A DNA stretch of 64,000 nucleotides from Sunxiuqinia rutila (GTDB lineage Bacteria; Bacteroidota; Bacteroidia; Bacteroidales; Prolixibacteraceae). The stretch is taken from NCBI RefSeq assembly GCF_050589705.1, contig NZ_JBNGOT010000005.1, positions 124,001-188,000 on the forward strand. The letters run 5' to 3'. Shown here one piece after another: positions 24,885 to 32,992 of the stretch; positions within the stretch are counted from its first letter, which is position 1, and each line of letters starts with the position of its first letter. The notes under the pieces were generated by a model. It did no database searches, was not told where the DNA came from, and saw only the letters and a list, made by a program, of their open reading frames with translations. The position numbers and the translations under genes are program-made.

Positions 24885-26867
24885 ATGGCTTATCGAAATT
24901 GTCTGTTGAAAAGAATTAGAATGATTGGCCTGCTACTGTTGGTAGCAGGCCTGTGGAATTGCACCCGGCAGGGAGCAGATTTTGCTCGCCCTGCCTTAAT
25001 TCCACAACCACAGGAGCTGAGTTGGAAGGACGAGGTTTTTCAGCTAGAAAATAACGAGTCGCTGATTCAGCGCTTGGTGAATGAGTTGCCGGGCGTACCT
25101 CGAAATGTCGAAGAAGCTTACCGTTTAAAAATTACAGCTGACTCAGCTGTTTTGGAAGCTGTAACCGAACAAGGACTTTACCGGGGGCTTCAAACAGTGC
25201 GTCAATTGACTTACTCCAACAAGGGCAAACAGCTTATTGCAGGTTGCAATATTGTCGACTGGCCGGCTTTTCGTATTCGTGGCTTCATGCAGGATGTGGG
25301 CCGAAACTTCCAGAGCATGGAAATGCTCAAAGAGCAAATTGATGTGCTGGCGGCGTATAAGTTTAACGTTTTTCATTTTCATGTTACCGAAAATCCGGGG
25401 TGGCGTTTGGAAAGCAAAATTTATCCCCAATTGAACGCGGCAGAAAGCATGACCCGCCAAAAAGGCAACTACTATACCCAGGACGACTTTAAAGAATTAG
25501 TGGCTTACTGTCAGGAACGGCATATTACACTGATTCCTGAATTTGACATACCCGGGCACAGTGCCGCATTCCGCAAAGCCATGGGATTTGAAGCCATGAA
25601 CGATCCGCGGGTGCAGCCGGTATTAATCGACCTGGTTGATGAACTGTGCAGCCTGGTTCCGGCAGAGGTGATGCCCTACATTCACCTGGGAACCGATGAG
25701 GTTTGGCACAGTTATGAAGAACCTTCGCCAACGTTACTTCCGGCACTTCTTGAGCGGGTGACCCAGCACCACGGGCGCGAACTGATTGTTTGGCGGCCAG
25801 GACAAAAAATTGAGGGCGATTCCGTTTCCATCACCCAACTTTGGTCGTCAGGCGGCCATCCCAAACCGGGACATCGCTACATTGACTGCCGGTTAAATTA
25901 CGTCAACCATCTTGATCCGTTGGCGGGTATTTCCCAACTCTATTTCGAGCGCATTAACGGAGCAGCCCATGGTGATTCGCTGCGAATGGGGGGCATTTTG
26001 TGTTGCTGGAACGACAACAATGTGAACGACGAATACGACATTTTAATACAAAATCCGGTTTATCCTTCAATACTGACTTACAGCGAAACGTCGTGGACCG
26101 GACAGAAAAAGAAAATTGGCGAAAAGTACCTGGCTAAGTTGCCGGAAAAAGGAAGCGAATTGTTAGAGGAATTCAGTGCTTTTGAGGATCGGTTGATTCA
26201 GCACCGCGATCAGTATTTTGTTGGAAAACCGTTTCCCTATGTGAAACAAACGAATATTGAATGGAAGGTTTTAGGACCGATCGCCAATCAAGGCGATGTG
26301 GATGCGAAGTTTCTGGTTGAAGAAAAACTGCAGGATACTTACCGGATTGATACGGTCAATTATTCCTGGCAAGGGCCCTTTATTGTTGGAACGATTCACC
26401 TGAGTCACTTCTTCGGTTACCCGTCTTATCTTCCCAAAGAAGAAGGAACCTATTATGCCTACACTCAAATTTGGTCGCCCAAAGATCAAACGGTTGGTGC
26501 CTGGATTGGTTTTCACGATTGGTCGCGCTCCGGTGGTCGCAGAGGAGGACCATTTCCAGAAGACGGGGAATGGCACAATACCCATCCGAAAGCATGGCTG
26601 AACGGAGAACTGATTGCCGCACCCAAATGGAATAAACCCGGACTGGCAAGCAATACGGAAGAAATTCCTTTCACCGATGAAAATTACTTTTTCAGAGACC
26701 CGCAATCCATCAATCTGAAAAAAGGATGGAATGAAGTGCTGCTGAAAATACCGGTGAAAAAGGATACTTGGAAAAGGATGTTCACTTTTGTTCCGGTACA
26801 CCAGAATGCAGAAGGTGTTCGTGAAGTGGAAGGACTGAAATTTTCAACGGATACGAAGCTTCAGTAG
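24885..26867 (+). CDS. Divergent GH20-like hexosaminidase with extra C-terminal domain
   Basis: 660 residues, 10 nt after the sialidase gene; Met13 is an alternative start because the signal (MIGLLLLVAGLW) begins there. A short GH20b-like segment precedes the barrel (FRIRGFMQDVGRNF..., about 125-430). The acidic pair is Asp271-Glu272 in HLGTDEVWH, with Thr in place of the usual second Gly. The tail beyond about residue 455 (IEWKVLGPIANQG...) contains no chitobiase/F5-8C pair like the other two GH20s; instead it has a beta-rich segment with WIGFHDWSRSGGRRGG. Sialidase-linked GH20 genes of this sort occur in Bacteroides sialic acid loci. It may act on GalNAc or GlcNAc exposed after desialylation; altered specificity is likely. 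Confidence 0.82.
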   Translation: MAYRNCLLKRIRMIGLLLLVAGLWNCTRQGADFARPALIPQPQELSWKDEVFQLENNESLIQRLVNELPGVPRNVEEAYRLKITADSAVLEAVTEQGLYRGLQTVRQLTYSNKGKQLIAGCNIVDWPAFRIRGFMQDVGRNFQSMEMLKEQIDVLAAYKFNVFHFHVTENPGWRLESKIYPQLNAAESMTRQKGNYYTQDDFKELVAYCQERHITLIPEFDIPGHSAAFRKAMGFEAMNDPRVQPVLIDLVDELCSLVPAEVMPYIHLGTDEVWHSYEEPSPTLLPALLERVTQHHGRELIVWRPGQKIEGDSVSITQLWSSGGHPKPGHRYIDCRLNYVNHLDPLAGISQLYFERINGAAHGDSLRMGGILCCWNDNNVNDEYDILIQNPVYPSILTYSETSWTGQKKKIGEKYLAKLPEKGSELLEEFSAFEDRLIQHRDQYFVGKPFPYVKQTNIEWKVLGPIANQGDVDAKFLVEEKLQDTYRIDTVNYSWQGPFIVGTIHLSHFFGYPSYLPKEEGTYYAYTQIWSPKDQTVGAWIGFHDWSRSGGRRGGPFPEDGEWHNTHPKAWLNGELIAAPKWNKPGLASNTEEIPFTDENYFFRDPQSINLKKGWNEVLLKIPVKKDTWKRMFTFVPVHQNAEGVREVEGLKFSTDTKLQ

Positions 26868-26886
26868 CTTATAGAAGCAGTTATTT

Positions 26887-28977
26887 ATGAAACTACAGAA
26901 TAGCATAATGGCTTTGTTGGTGCTGATAGTAGCACCTTTCTGGCTTGCAGCACAGCCAACCAAAGTAGCTTGCATTGGCGACTCAGTTACTGAAGGGTAT
27001 AAGCTGGAGAATCCGAAAGAAGAGTCTTATCCGGCTCAGCTACAAGGGCTGCTTGGCGATGATTATCAGGTTGGAAATTTGGGAGTGAGCGGTTCTACCT
27101 TATTAAGCAAAGGTCATCGGCCTTACGTTCAAACGGATGCTTATCAGAATGCGTTGGCCTATCAACCCGATGTTGTCATTATTCATTTGGGATTGAATGA
27201 CACGGATCCGCGAAACTGGCCCAACTACCGCGATGAGTTTTTGAACGATTACCGGCAGCTGATTCAGGATTTTCGTGAATCGGGTTCACCCAACGTACAA
27301 ATTTGGATTTGCCGGATGACACCGATTTTTCATCCGCATCCACGATTTAAATCCGGAACCCACGAATGGTTTTGGCAAATTCAAGCTCAAATAGAACAGC
27401 TTGCCGAAACCATGGAAGTGGGGCTGATTGACTTGCACCAAGCGCTTTATCCACATCCTTATTTGTTTCCTGATGCGCTTCATCCAAACGCCAAGGGGGC
27501 TGCAATTTTGGCTAAAACTGTTTATCAGCATCTAACCGGTGATTTTGGTGGCTTAACGCTGGCTCCGGTTTTGATGAATCAAATGGTGTTTCAGCAGAAA
27601 CGGGAAATACCGGTATGGGGAAAAGCCGATCGCCATGAAAAGGTTATGGCCCGGTTGGCCGGACAAGTGCGCGAAGTGGTGGTTGACAATGCCGGCAACT
27701 GGAAACTGGTTTTCGATCCGGTTCCGGCGGGTGGTCCTTACCGTTTGGCTGTTTATACAGAAAGTGGTGATTCGATCATGCTGGAGGATATTCTGGTTGG
27801 AGAGCTTTGGTTGTGTGCCGGACAATCGAATATGGAATTCAAACTGCAGGATTCGAAAAACGGAAAAGCAGCTCTTCAGCAGGCTGATCACGATCGTATC
27901 CGACTCTTTAATTTGGCGGGCATCGCGCGCCCCAATAATTCGGAATGGGATTTAGAAACCCTGGAAAAAGTGAATGACCTTGATTACTTTGAGGGAAATT
28001 GGGAAACCTGCTCTGCTGCGACTGCTGCCGGATTTTCGGCCATTTCTTATTACTTTGGAAAACAGTTGCAGGAATCGCTTGATGTTCCTGTTGGGCTTAT
28101 CCAACTGAGTGTTGGAGGAGCACCTGTTGAGTCTTTTATCGATCGGTTCTCTCTGGAGTCTGATCCCTATTTGGTAGATGTTCTTTATAACTGGAAAAAA
28201 AATGACTTTTTAATGGACTGGTGCCGGATGCGGGGTGCTAAAAATCTGGCACTGGCGACGAATAATTTGCAACGGCACCCGTATGAACCCGCTTATATTT
28301 TTGAAGCCGGCTTGCAACAGCTTACTGGTCTGCCATTGGCTGGTACCCTTTGGTATCAGGGCGAATCGAATGCACATAATGTGGAGCATTATCAGCGTGC
28401 TTTTCCGGCATTGGTTGAAGCCTGGCGAACGAGTTTTCAACAAGCCGACATGCCTTTTTATTTTGCACAACTGTCCAGCCTTACCCGTCCTTCATGGCCG
28501 CACTTCCGGGAGGCACAACGCCAGTTGGCCGATGAGATTCCTCATGCCGGAATGGTTGTAACCAGCGATCTTGGTGATTCCCTGGATGTACATCCTGTGC
28601 GCAAACAGGAAGTTGGTGAGCGTTTTGCCCGGTTGGCGCTAAACCGGAATTACGGACAGGAAATTGTTTGCAACGGACCCAACCCAATCGGTTTTCAGCA
28701 AAAAGGCGATTGGCTGACCTTACAGTTTGAATCAGCTACAACGCTTACAACGGCAGATGAAAAGCCTGTGCGTGAGCTTGAAGTTGCCGGAGCTGATGGA
28801 ATCTTCATTTCAACCGAGGGCAAACTAAAAGGAAATACGATTCTTATTCGGGTAGATCATTTAAAGGTGCATCAGGTGCGTTATGCCTGGAAACCTTACT
28901 CCCGGGGAAATTTAACTAATGAAGAAGGCTTGCCTGCTTCAACATTTCAACTCGAATGTTCGGATTGGGATATTTAA
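26887..28977 (+). CDS. Two-domain sialate O-acetylesterase: SGNH hydrolase fused to SASA domain (NanS-like)
   Basis: 696 residues with a signal peptide (ending WLAAQ). The N-terminal SGNH/GDSL esterase domain (about 25-215) has block I IGDSVTEG (Ser33), block III HLGLNDTD and block V FPDALHPNAKG (Asp/His). The C-terminal half (about 225-690) is a sialate O-acetylesterase domain with AGQSNMEF (Ser about 315) and WYQGESNAHN (about 489-498). The same dual layout was reported for NanS of Tannerella forsythia. It removes O-acetyl groups that block sialidase and lyase, so its position after the sialidase and before the lyase makes sense. Both active sites look intact, so the domains may deal with different acetyl positions. 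Confidence 0.9.
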   Translation: MKLQNSIMALLVLIVAPFWLAAQPTKVACIGDSVTEGYKLENPKEESYPAQLQGLLGDDYQVGNLGVSGSTLLSKGHRPYVQTDAYQNALAYQPDVVIIHLGLNDTDPRNWPNYRDEFLNDYRQLIQDFRESGSPNVQIWICRMTPIFHPHPRFKSGTHEWFWQIQAQIEQLAETMEVGLIDLHQALYPHPYLFPDALHPNAKGAAILAKTVYQHLTGDFGGLTLAPVLMNQMVFQQKREIPVWGKADRHEKVMARLAGQVREVVVDNAGNWKLVFDPVPAGGPYRLAVYTESGDSIMLEDILVGELWLCAGQSNMEFKLQDSKNGKAALQQADHDRIRLFNLAGIARPNNSEWDLETLEKVNDLDYFEGNWETCSAATAAGFSAISYYFGKQLQESLDVPVGLIQLSVGGAPVESFIDRFSLESDPYLVDVLYNWKKNDFLMDWCRMRGAKNLALATNNLQRHPYEPAYIFEAGLQQLTGLPLAGTLWYQGESNAHNVEHYQRAFPALVEAWRTSFQQADMPFYFAQLSSLTRPSWPHFREAQRQLADEIPHAGMVVTSDLGDSLDVHPVRKQEVGERFARLALNRNYGQEIVCNGPNPIGFQQKGDWLTLQFESATTLTTADEKPVRELEVAGADGIFISTEGKLKGNTILIRVDHLKVHQVRYAWKPYSRGNLTNEEGLPASTFQLECSDWDI

Positions 28978-28988
28978 AAGGAAGTAAT

Positions 28989-29663
28989 ATGTTAAATGCA
29001 AAGTTGATAGTCACTGCGCTGATACTCGTTTGCTGTTTGCCTGTGGTAAGGGCACAGGAGGGAAAAAAATCGTTTCAATCGACTTACTATGAACAGCGGA
29101 GAACCCTTTTTGAGAAACTACCCAATACGAAAAATGAAATTATATTTATGGGGAACAGCATTACTGATGGGGGTGAGTGGAGCGAACTTTTTCAAAATAA
29201 GAGAATTAAAAACCGAGGCATTAGTGGCGATGTCACCGAAGGCGTTTTGTTCCGTTTATCGGAAGTGACAGAATCGAAGCCGGCAAAGGTGTTTGTTTTA
29301 ATTGGTATAAATGATCTTGCCCGTGGACTATCGAAAGAAGCTGTTTTTAGCAATATTTGCAAAATTGCTGAGCAAATTCAATCCGATTCGCCTAAAACCC
29401 GGGTTTATATCCAAAGCCTTTTGCCTGTAAACCCTGAATTTGAAAAATTTTCAGGCCATTGTTCCAAAACAAACGAAATTCTCTGGATCAACCAACGGCT
29501 TAAAGGTTGGTGTACGAAAACTTCATGCAGCTTTATCGATTTATTTTCAGAATTTAAGAGTGACAGCAATGACTATATGAATCCAATTTATACGAATGAT
29601 GGTCTTCACCTGAAAGGGGAAGGATACCAACTTTGGTCTGAAATAATACGAGAATTTATTTAA
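28989..29663 (+). CDS. SGNH/GDSL-family exported esterase
   Basis: 224 residues from the ATG at 28989; an earlier ATG at 28956 overlaps the upstream gene and lacks a signal. A signal peptide (MLNAKLIVTALILVCCLPVVRA) is followed by block I IFMGNSITDGG (Ser nucleophile), GISGDVTEG (block II), LIGINDLARG (block III, Asn) and TNDGLHLKGEGY (block V, Asp/His). The form resembles the platelet-activating-factor acetylhydrolase-like SGNH group found next to sialic acid and glycan genes. A role in sugar deacetylation is inferred from context. It is 11 nt after the dual esterase gene. Confidence 0.85.
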   Translation: MLNAKLIVTALILVCCLPVVRAQEGKKSFQSTYYEQRRTLFEKLPNTKNEIIFMGNSITDGGEWSELFQNKRIKNRGISGDVTEGVLFRLSEVTESKPAKVFVLIGINDLARGLSKEAVFSNICKIAEQIQSDSPKTRVYIQSLLPVNPEFEKFSGHCSKTNEILWINQRLKGWCTKTSCSFIDLFSEFKSDSNDYMNPIYTNDGLHLKGEGYQLWSEIIREFI

Positions 29664-29698
29664 ATACAATCACCATTAATGGAATGAGGAATAATACT

Positions 29699-30628
29699 AT
29701 GAATACAATGATTAATAAAATTGAAGGATTGATTGCGGCACCATTTACACCGATGCATGCCAATGGAGAGATTAAGCTGGAACAGCTGCCTGCATATTAT
29801 AATTTTTTGCAGAAAAATGGTGTGGTAGGAGCCTTTATCAATGGCTCAACAGGCGAAGGTGTTTCGCTTTCTCAAGACGAGAAGCTAAAGCTTACAGCTG
29901 CCTGGACCGCTTTAAATAAGGAACACAAAGCCTTGAAGGTGATTAACCTGGTCGGTGGAACTTCTTATAAGGAATGTATTGAAAGCGCAAAAGCTTCAGC
30001 TGAACTGGGTGTTGACGCCATTGCTATTTTGGCACCTTTCTACTTTAAACCAGCCACCGGAAAGCAATTGGCTGAGTTCTGTGCTAAAATTGCTGAGGCT
30101 GTACCTCAATTGCCGGTTTACTTCTATCACATTCCGGTGTTAACGGGATGCAACGTGTCGATGTATGAGTTTTTGCAGGAAGCCAGTACAATGATTCCTA
30201 ATCTGGCTGGTATCAAATACACGCACGAAGATTTCATGGATTTCCTAAGCTGTTTGAGTTTCCAGGATGGAAAATACGACATGCTATGGGGACGCGATGA
30301 AAACCTGTTGTCGGCACTGGTATTGGGAGCACGTGGAGGCGTTGGAAGTACGTTTAACTATGCAGCACCGCTTTACCATCAACTGATTAAAGCTTACAAT
30401 GAAGGCAATTTTGTGGAAGCACGTAAGCTGCAGCAGCAATCCATCGACATGATTCGTTTACTCGGTAAATACGGAGGCATAGCTACCGGAAAAGCCTATA
30501 TGCGCTATGTTGGCGTGGAGTGTGGTGAATTCCGTTTACCGGTGAAAAACATGACAGCGGAAGCTTACCAAGCCTTCCAGGCAGATGTTCGTGCGCTGGA
30601 TATGGAAGCGTTATTTTCAAAAATTTAA
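29699..30628 (+). CDS. nanA: N-acetylneuraminate lyase (class I aldolase, DHDPS superfamily)
   Basis: 309 residues from the ATG at 29699, which has GAGGA at a suitable distance; the ATGs at 29684 and 29708 are possible alternatives. There is no signal peptide, so it is cytoplasmic. The family motif GSTGEG binds the keto-acid carboxylate, Tyr143 lies in YHIPVLTG, and the Schiff-base lysine is Lys173 in GIKYTHED. It splits N-acetylneuraminate into N-acetylmannosamine and pyruvate. The neighbouring AGE/RnBP epimerase would then convert ManNAc to GlcNAc, the route known in Bacteroides fragilis (NanL, NanE). Its presence fixes the operon's function as sialic acid catabolism. Confidence 0.95.
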   Translation: MNTMINKIEGLIAAPFTPMHANGEIKLEQLPAYYNFLQKNGVVGAFINGSTGEGVSLSQDEKLKLTAAWTALNKEHKALKVINLVGGTSYKECIESAKASAELGVDAIAILAPFYFKPATGKQLAEFCAKIAEAVPQLPVYFYHIPVLTGCNVSMYEFLQEASTMIPNLAGIKYTHEDFMDFLSCLSFQDGKYDMLWGRDENLLSALVLGARGGVGSTFNYAAPLYHQLIKAYNEGNFVEARKLQQQSIDMIRLLGKYGGIATGKAYMRYVGVECGEFRLPVKNMTAEAYQAFQADVRALDMEALFSKI

Positions 30629-30699
30629 GGTGTAAGCTTTTCGAGCATCCTTAAATCAACTGGTTACAGTTTCAAACTATAAAAGCAGGATTAAGCGAT

Positions 30700-31794
30700 A
30701 TGCAACTAGAGTGGGAAAAACTGGAAGAAATTCCGGTAACCAATAAAAATGCTTTTCAGCATGGATTGGCAGGGCTTGTCGCCGGTGTGCACCACAACCG
30801 ATTGGTGCTGGCGGGAGGTTCAAATTTTGAAGGAGCGATGCCGTGGGAAGGAGGCCGAAAACTTTATCACGATACGGTTTTTACATGGAAGCAAAAGGCA
30901 AACGCTGCATTTAGTTGGGAGCATGCCAACTGGCAATTGCCAGAGCCAATGGCTTACAGCGCTTGTGTTTCAACTGAAAAAGGAATTGTTAGTTTAGGAG
31001 GAGAAACTGGCGATGGCCCTGCCGCTCGTGCTTTTTGCCTTTCATTCGAAGAGGATGAGCTGAAAATGACAGATTATCCGCAGTTGCCGGAGGCTTTGGC
31101 CAGCTCGGCAGCCGCGGCGCACGGAACAACGCTTTACCTGGCTGGTGGTATGGGCGTAACAGGCGAAACGAGTCATTTCTTTTCACTGAATTTGCAAGCT
31201 CCGGAGGCTGGTTGGCAGAAGCTGCCTGACTTACCGGTACGCTTGTCGCATGCGGTAGCTGCCTGTCAGCACGACGGAACAGAAACCTGCTTTTATATTT
31301 TGGGTGGCCGCTGCAGAGCTGGAGCAACCTCTAAGTTTTTGAGCGCTATCTGGAAATACGTACCTTCAAAAAATGAATGGCAAAAAACCGGTGAACTTCA
31401 GGTTGAAGGCGAAGCGCCGTTTGGACTTTCAGCAGGTACGGGCCTGGCTTATGGCAGCGACTCCATCCTGTTGTTTGGTGGCGATACGGGAGAAGCCTTT
31501 AACCAAACCGAGCGTTTGATAAACGCAGTGGCTCTGGCTGATACTCCCGAAGAAAAGGACCATTTTCTGAAGCTGAAAGAAAACCATTTGACCAGCCATA
31601 AGGGCTTTTGCACAGCTGTTTTCTGTTTCAACACCCGAAGCGGGAAGTTGAGCCGGGCCGGAGATATGGCCGGAATGACGCCGGTAACAACCACTGCCTT
31701 TTGGTGGAACGAGTCGGTTATTATTCCCGGAGGCGAAATTCGTCCGGGCATGCGTTCAGCCGAGGTGATTCGTGGAATCATCCGTCAGGAATAA
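30700..31794 (+). CDS. Kelch-repeat protein, NanM-like (cyclically permuted) sialate mutarotase, cytoplasmic
   Basis: 364 residues with no signal peptide: it begins MQLEWEKLEEIPVTN directly. Kelch repeats of a six-bladed propeller are seen as VLAGGSNFEG, GIVSLGGETG, TLYLAGGMGV, FYILGGRCRA, ILLFGGDTGE and VIIPGGEIRP. E. coli NanM (YjhT) is a periplasmic kelch mutarotase that speeds alpha/beta conversion of sialic acid; a cyclically permuted family of it is known from sialic acid loci. This copy would work in the cytoplasm, perhaps supplying the anomer that the lyase needs or acting on ManNAc. It is clearly related to the N-terminal half of the symporter fusion two genes downstream. Confidence 0.85.
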   Translation: MQLEWEKLEEIPVTNKNAFQHGLAGLVAGVHHNRLVLAGGSNFEGAMPWEGGRKLYHDTVFTWKQKANAAFSWEHANWQLPEPMAYSACVSTEKGIVSLGGETGDGPAARAFCLSFEEDELKMTDYPQLPEALASSAAAAHGTTLYLAGGMGVTGETSHFFSLNLQAPEAGWQKLPDLPVRLSHAVAACQHDGTETCFYILGGRCRAGATSKFLSAIWKYVPSKNEWQKTGELQVEGEAPFGLSAGTGLAYGSDSILLFGGDTGEAFNQTERLINAVALADTPEEKDHFLKLKENHLTSHKGFCTAVFCFNTRSGKLSRAGDMAGMTPVTTTAFWWNESVIIPGGEIRPGMRSAEVIRGIIRQE

Positions 31795-31822
31795 GCTTTA
31801 ATTCGGATAAAAACAAAAAATC

Positions 31823-32992
31823 ATGAGTTTGGATTTTAAACAATTAGCATTACAATATCAGAAGGAATTACTGGAAAAGGTAGTTCCTTTTTGGGAGAAA
31901 AATTCGAAAGACGAGGAGTTTGGTGGTTATTTTACTTGCCTGGATCGGACCGGAACAGTTTTTGATACCGATAAATTTGTCTGGCTTCAGGCACGTGAGG
32001 TGTGGATGTTTTCGTCTTTGTACAACCGGGTTGAGAAAAAAGCGGAGTGGCTGGAAATGGCCGAACATGGCGCTCGTTTCCTGTTGAAGCACGGACATGA
32101 TGGAGAGCTGAACTGGTATTTTTCGCTGACACGCGAAGGAAAGCCGCTGGTTCAGCCTTACAATATTTTCTCCGACTGTTTTGCAACCATGGCTTTTGGC
32201 CAGTTGTACCAGGCTACCGGCAACGAGAAGTACGCCGAGGTTGCCAAACAAACGTTCGACAATATTCTGGCGCGCCAGAACAACCCCAAAGGACAATACA
32301 ACAAGCTGGTTGATGGCACGCGTCCGCTGAAAGGCTTTTCATTGCCTATGATTTTGTGTAACCTGTCGCTGGAAATTGAGCATCTTCTTCCTGAAGAACT
32401 GGTGAATCAAACCATTGATGAGGCGATTCACGAGGTGATGGATGTTTTCTATCAGCCTGATTCCGGACTGATTCTGGAAAATGTGAAACCCGATGGCAGC
32501 TTTTCCGATTCGTTTGAAGGCCGGCTGTTAAACCCCGGACACACCATTGAAGCGATGTGGTTTATCATGGATTTGGCAGAACGCCGCAACGATGAGGCCC
32601 TGATGCAAAAGGCCGTGAAAATTATGCTTGACACCCTGAAGTTTGGCTGGGATAAGGAGTTTGGCGGCATTTTCTATTTCCTCGATTTTAAAGGCAATCC
32701 ACCTCAGCAACTGGAGTGGGATCAGAAATTGTGGTGGGTGCATATTGAAACGCTCATCAGCCTGATTAAAGCCTATAAACACACAGGCAACGAAGAATGC
32801 CTGCAGTGGTTTGAAAAAGTACACGATTATACCTGGTCGCATTTTGCCGATCCGGAGCATGATGAATGGTTTGGGTACCTGAACCGTCGTGGCGAAGTAT
32901 TGCTGCCGCTGAAAGGTGGCAAGTGGAAGGGATGCTTCCATGTACCGCGCGGACTTTATCAGGTATGGCAAACATTGGAAAAATTAAACTAA
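31823..32992 (+). CDS. N-acylglucosamine 2-epimerase (AGE/RnBP family)
   Basis: 389 residues, cytoplasmic. An (alpha/alpha)6 barrel is indicated by repeated helices and the family blocks KFVWLQAREVWMFS, SDCFATMAFGQLY, LLNPGHTIEAMWF and WWVHIETLISLIKAYK, whose histidines and arginines form the active site in renin-binding-protein-type epimerases. It interconverts N-acetylmannosamine and N-acetylglucosamine without phosphorylation. This is the Bacteroides-type step after the lyase (called NanE there, unrelated to E. coli NanE). The last A of its TAA stop is the first base of the next gene's ATG (TAATG), which implies translational coupling to the transporter. Confidence 0.93.
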   Translation: MSLDFKQLALQYQKELLEKVVPFWEKNSKDEEFGGYFTCLDRTGTVFDTDKFVWLQAREVWMFSSLYNRVEKKAEWLEMAEHGARFLLKHGHDGELNWYFSLTREGKPLVQPYNIFSDCFATMAFGQLYQATGNEKYAEVAKQTFDNILARQNNPKGQYNKLVDGTRPLKGFSLPMILCNLSLEIEHLLPEELVNQTIDEAIHEVMDVFYQPDSGLILENVKPDGSFSDSFEGRLLNPGHTIEAMWFIMDLAERRNDEALMQKAVKIMLDTLKFGWDKEFGGIFYFLDFKGNPPQQLEWDQKLWWVHIETLISLIKAYKHTGNEECLQWFEKVHDYTWSHFADPEHDEWFGYLNRRGEVLLPLKGGKWKGCFHVPRGLYQVWQTLEKLN

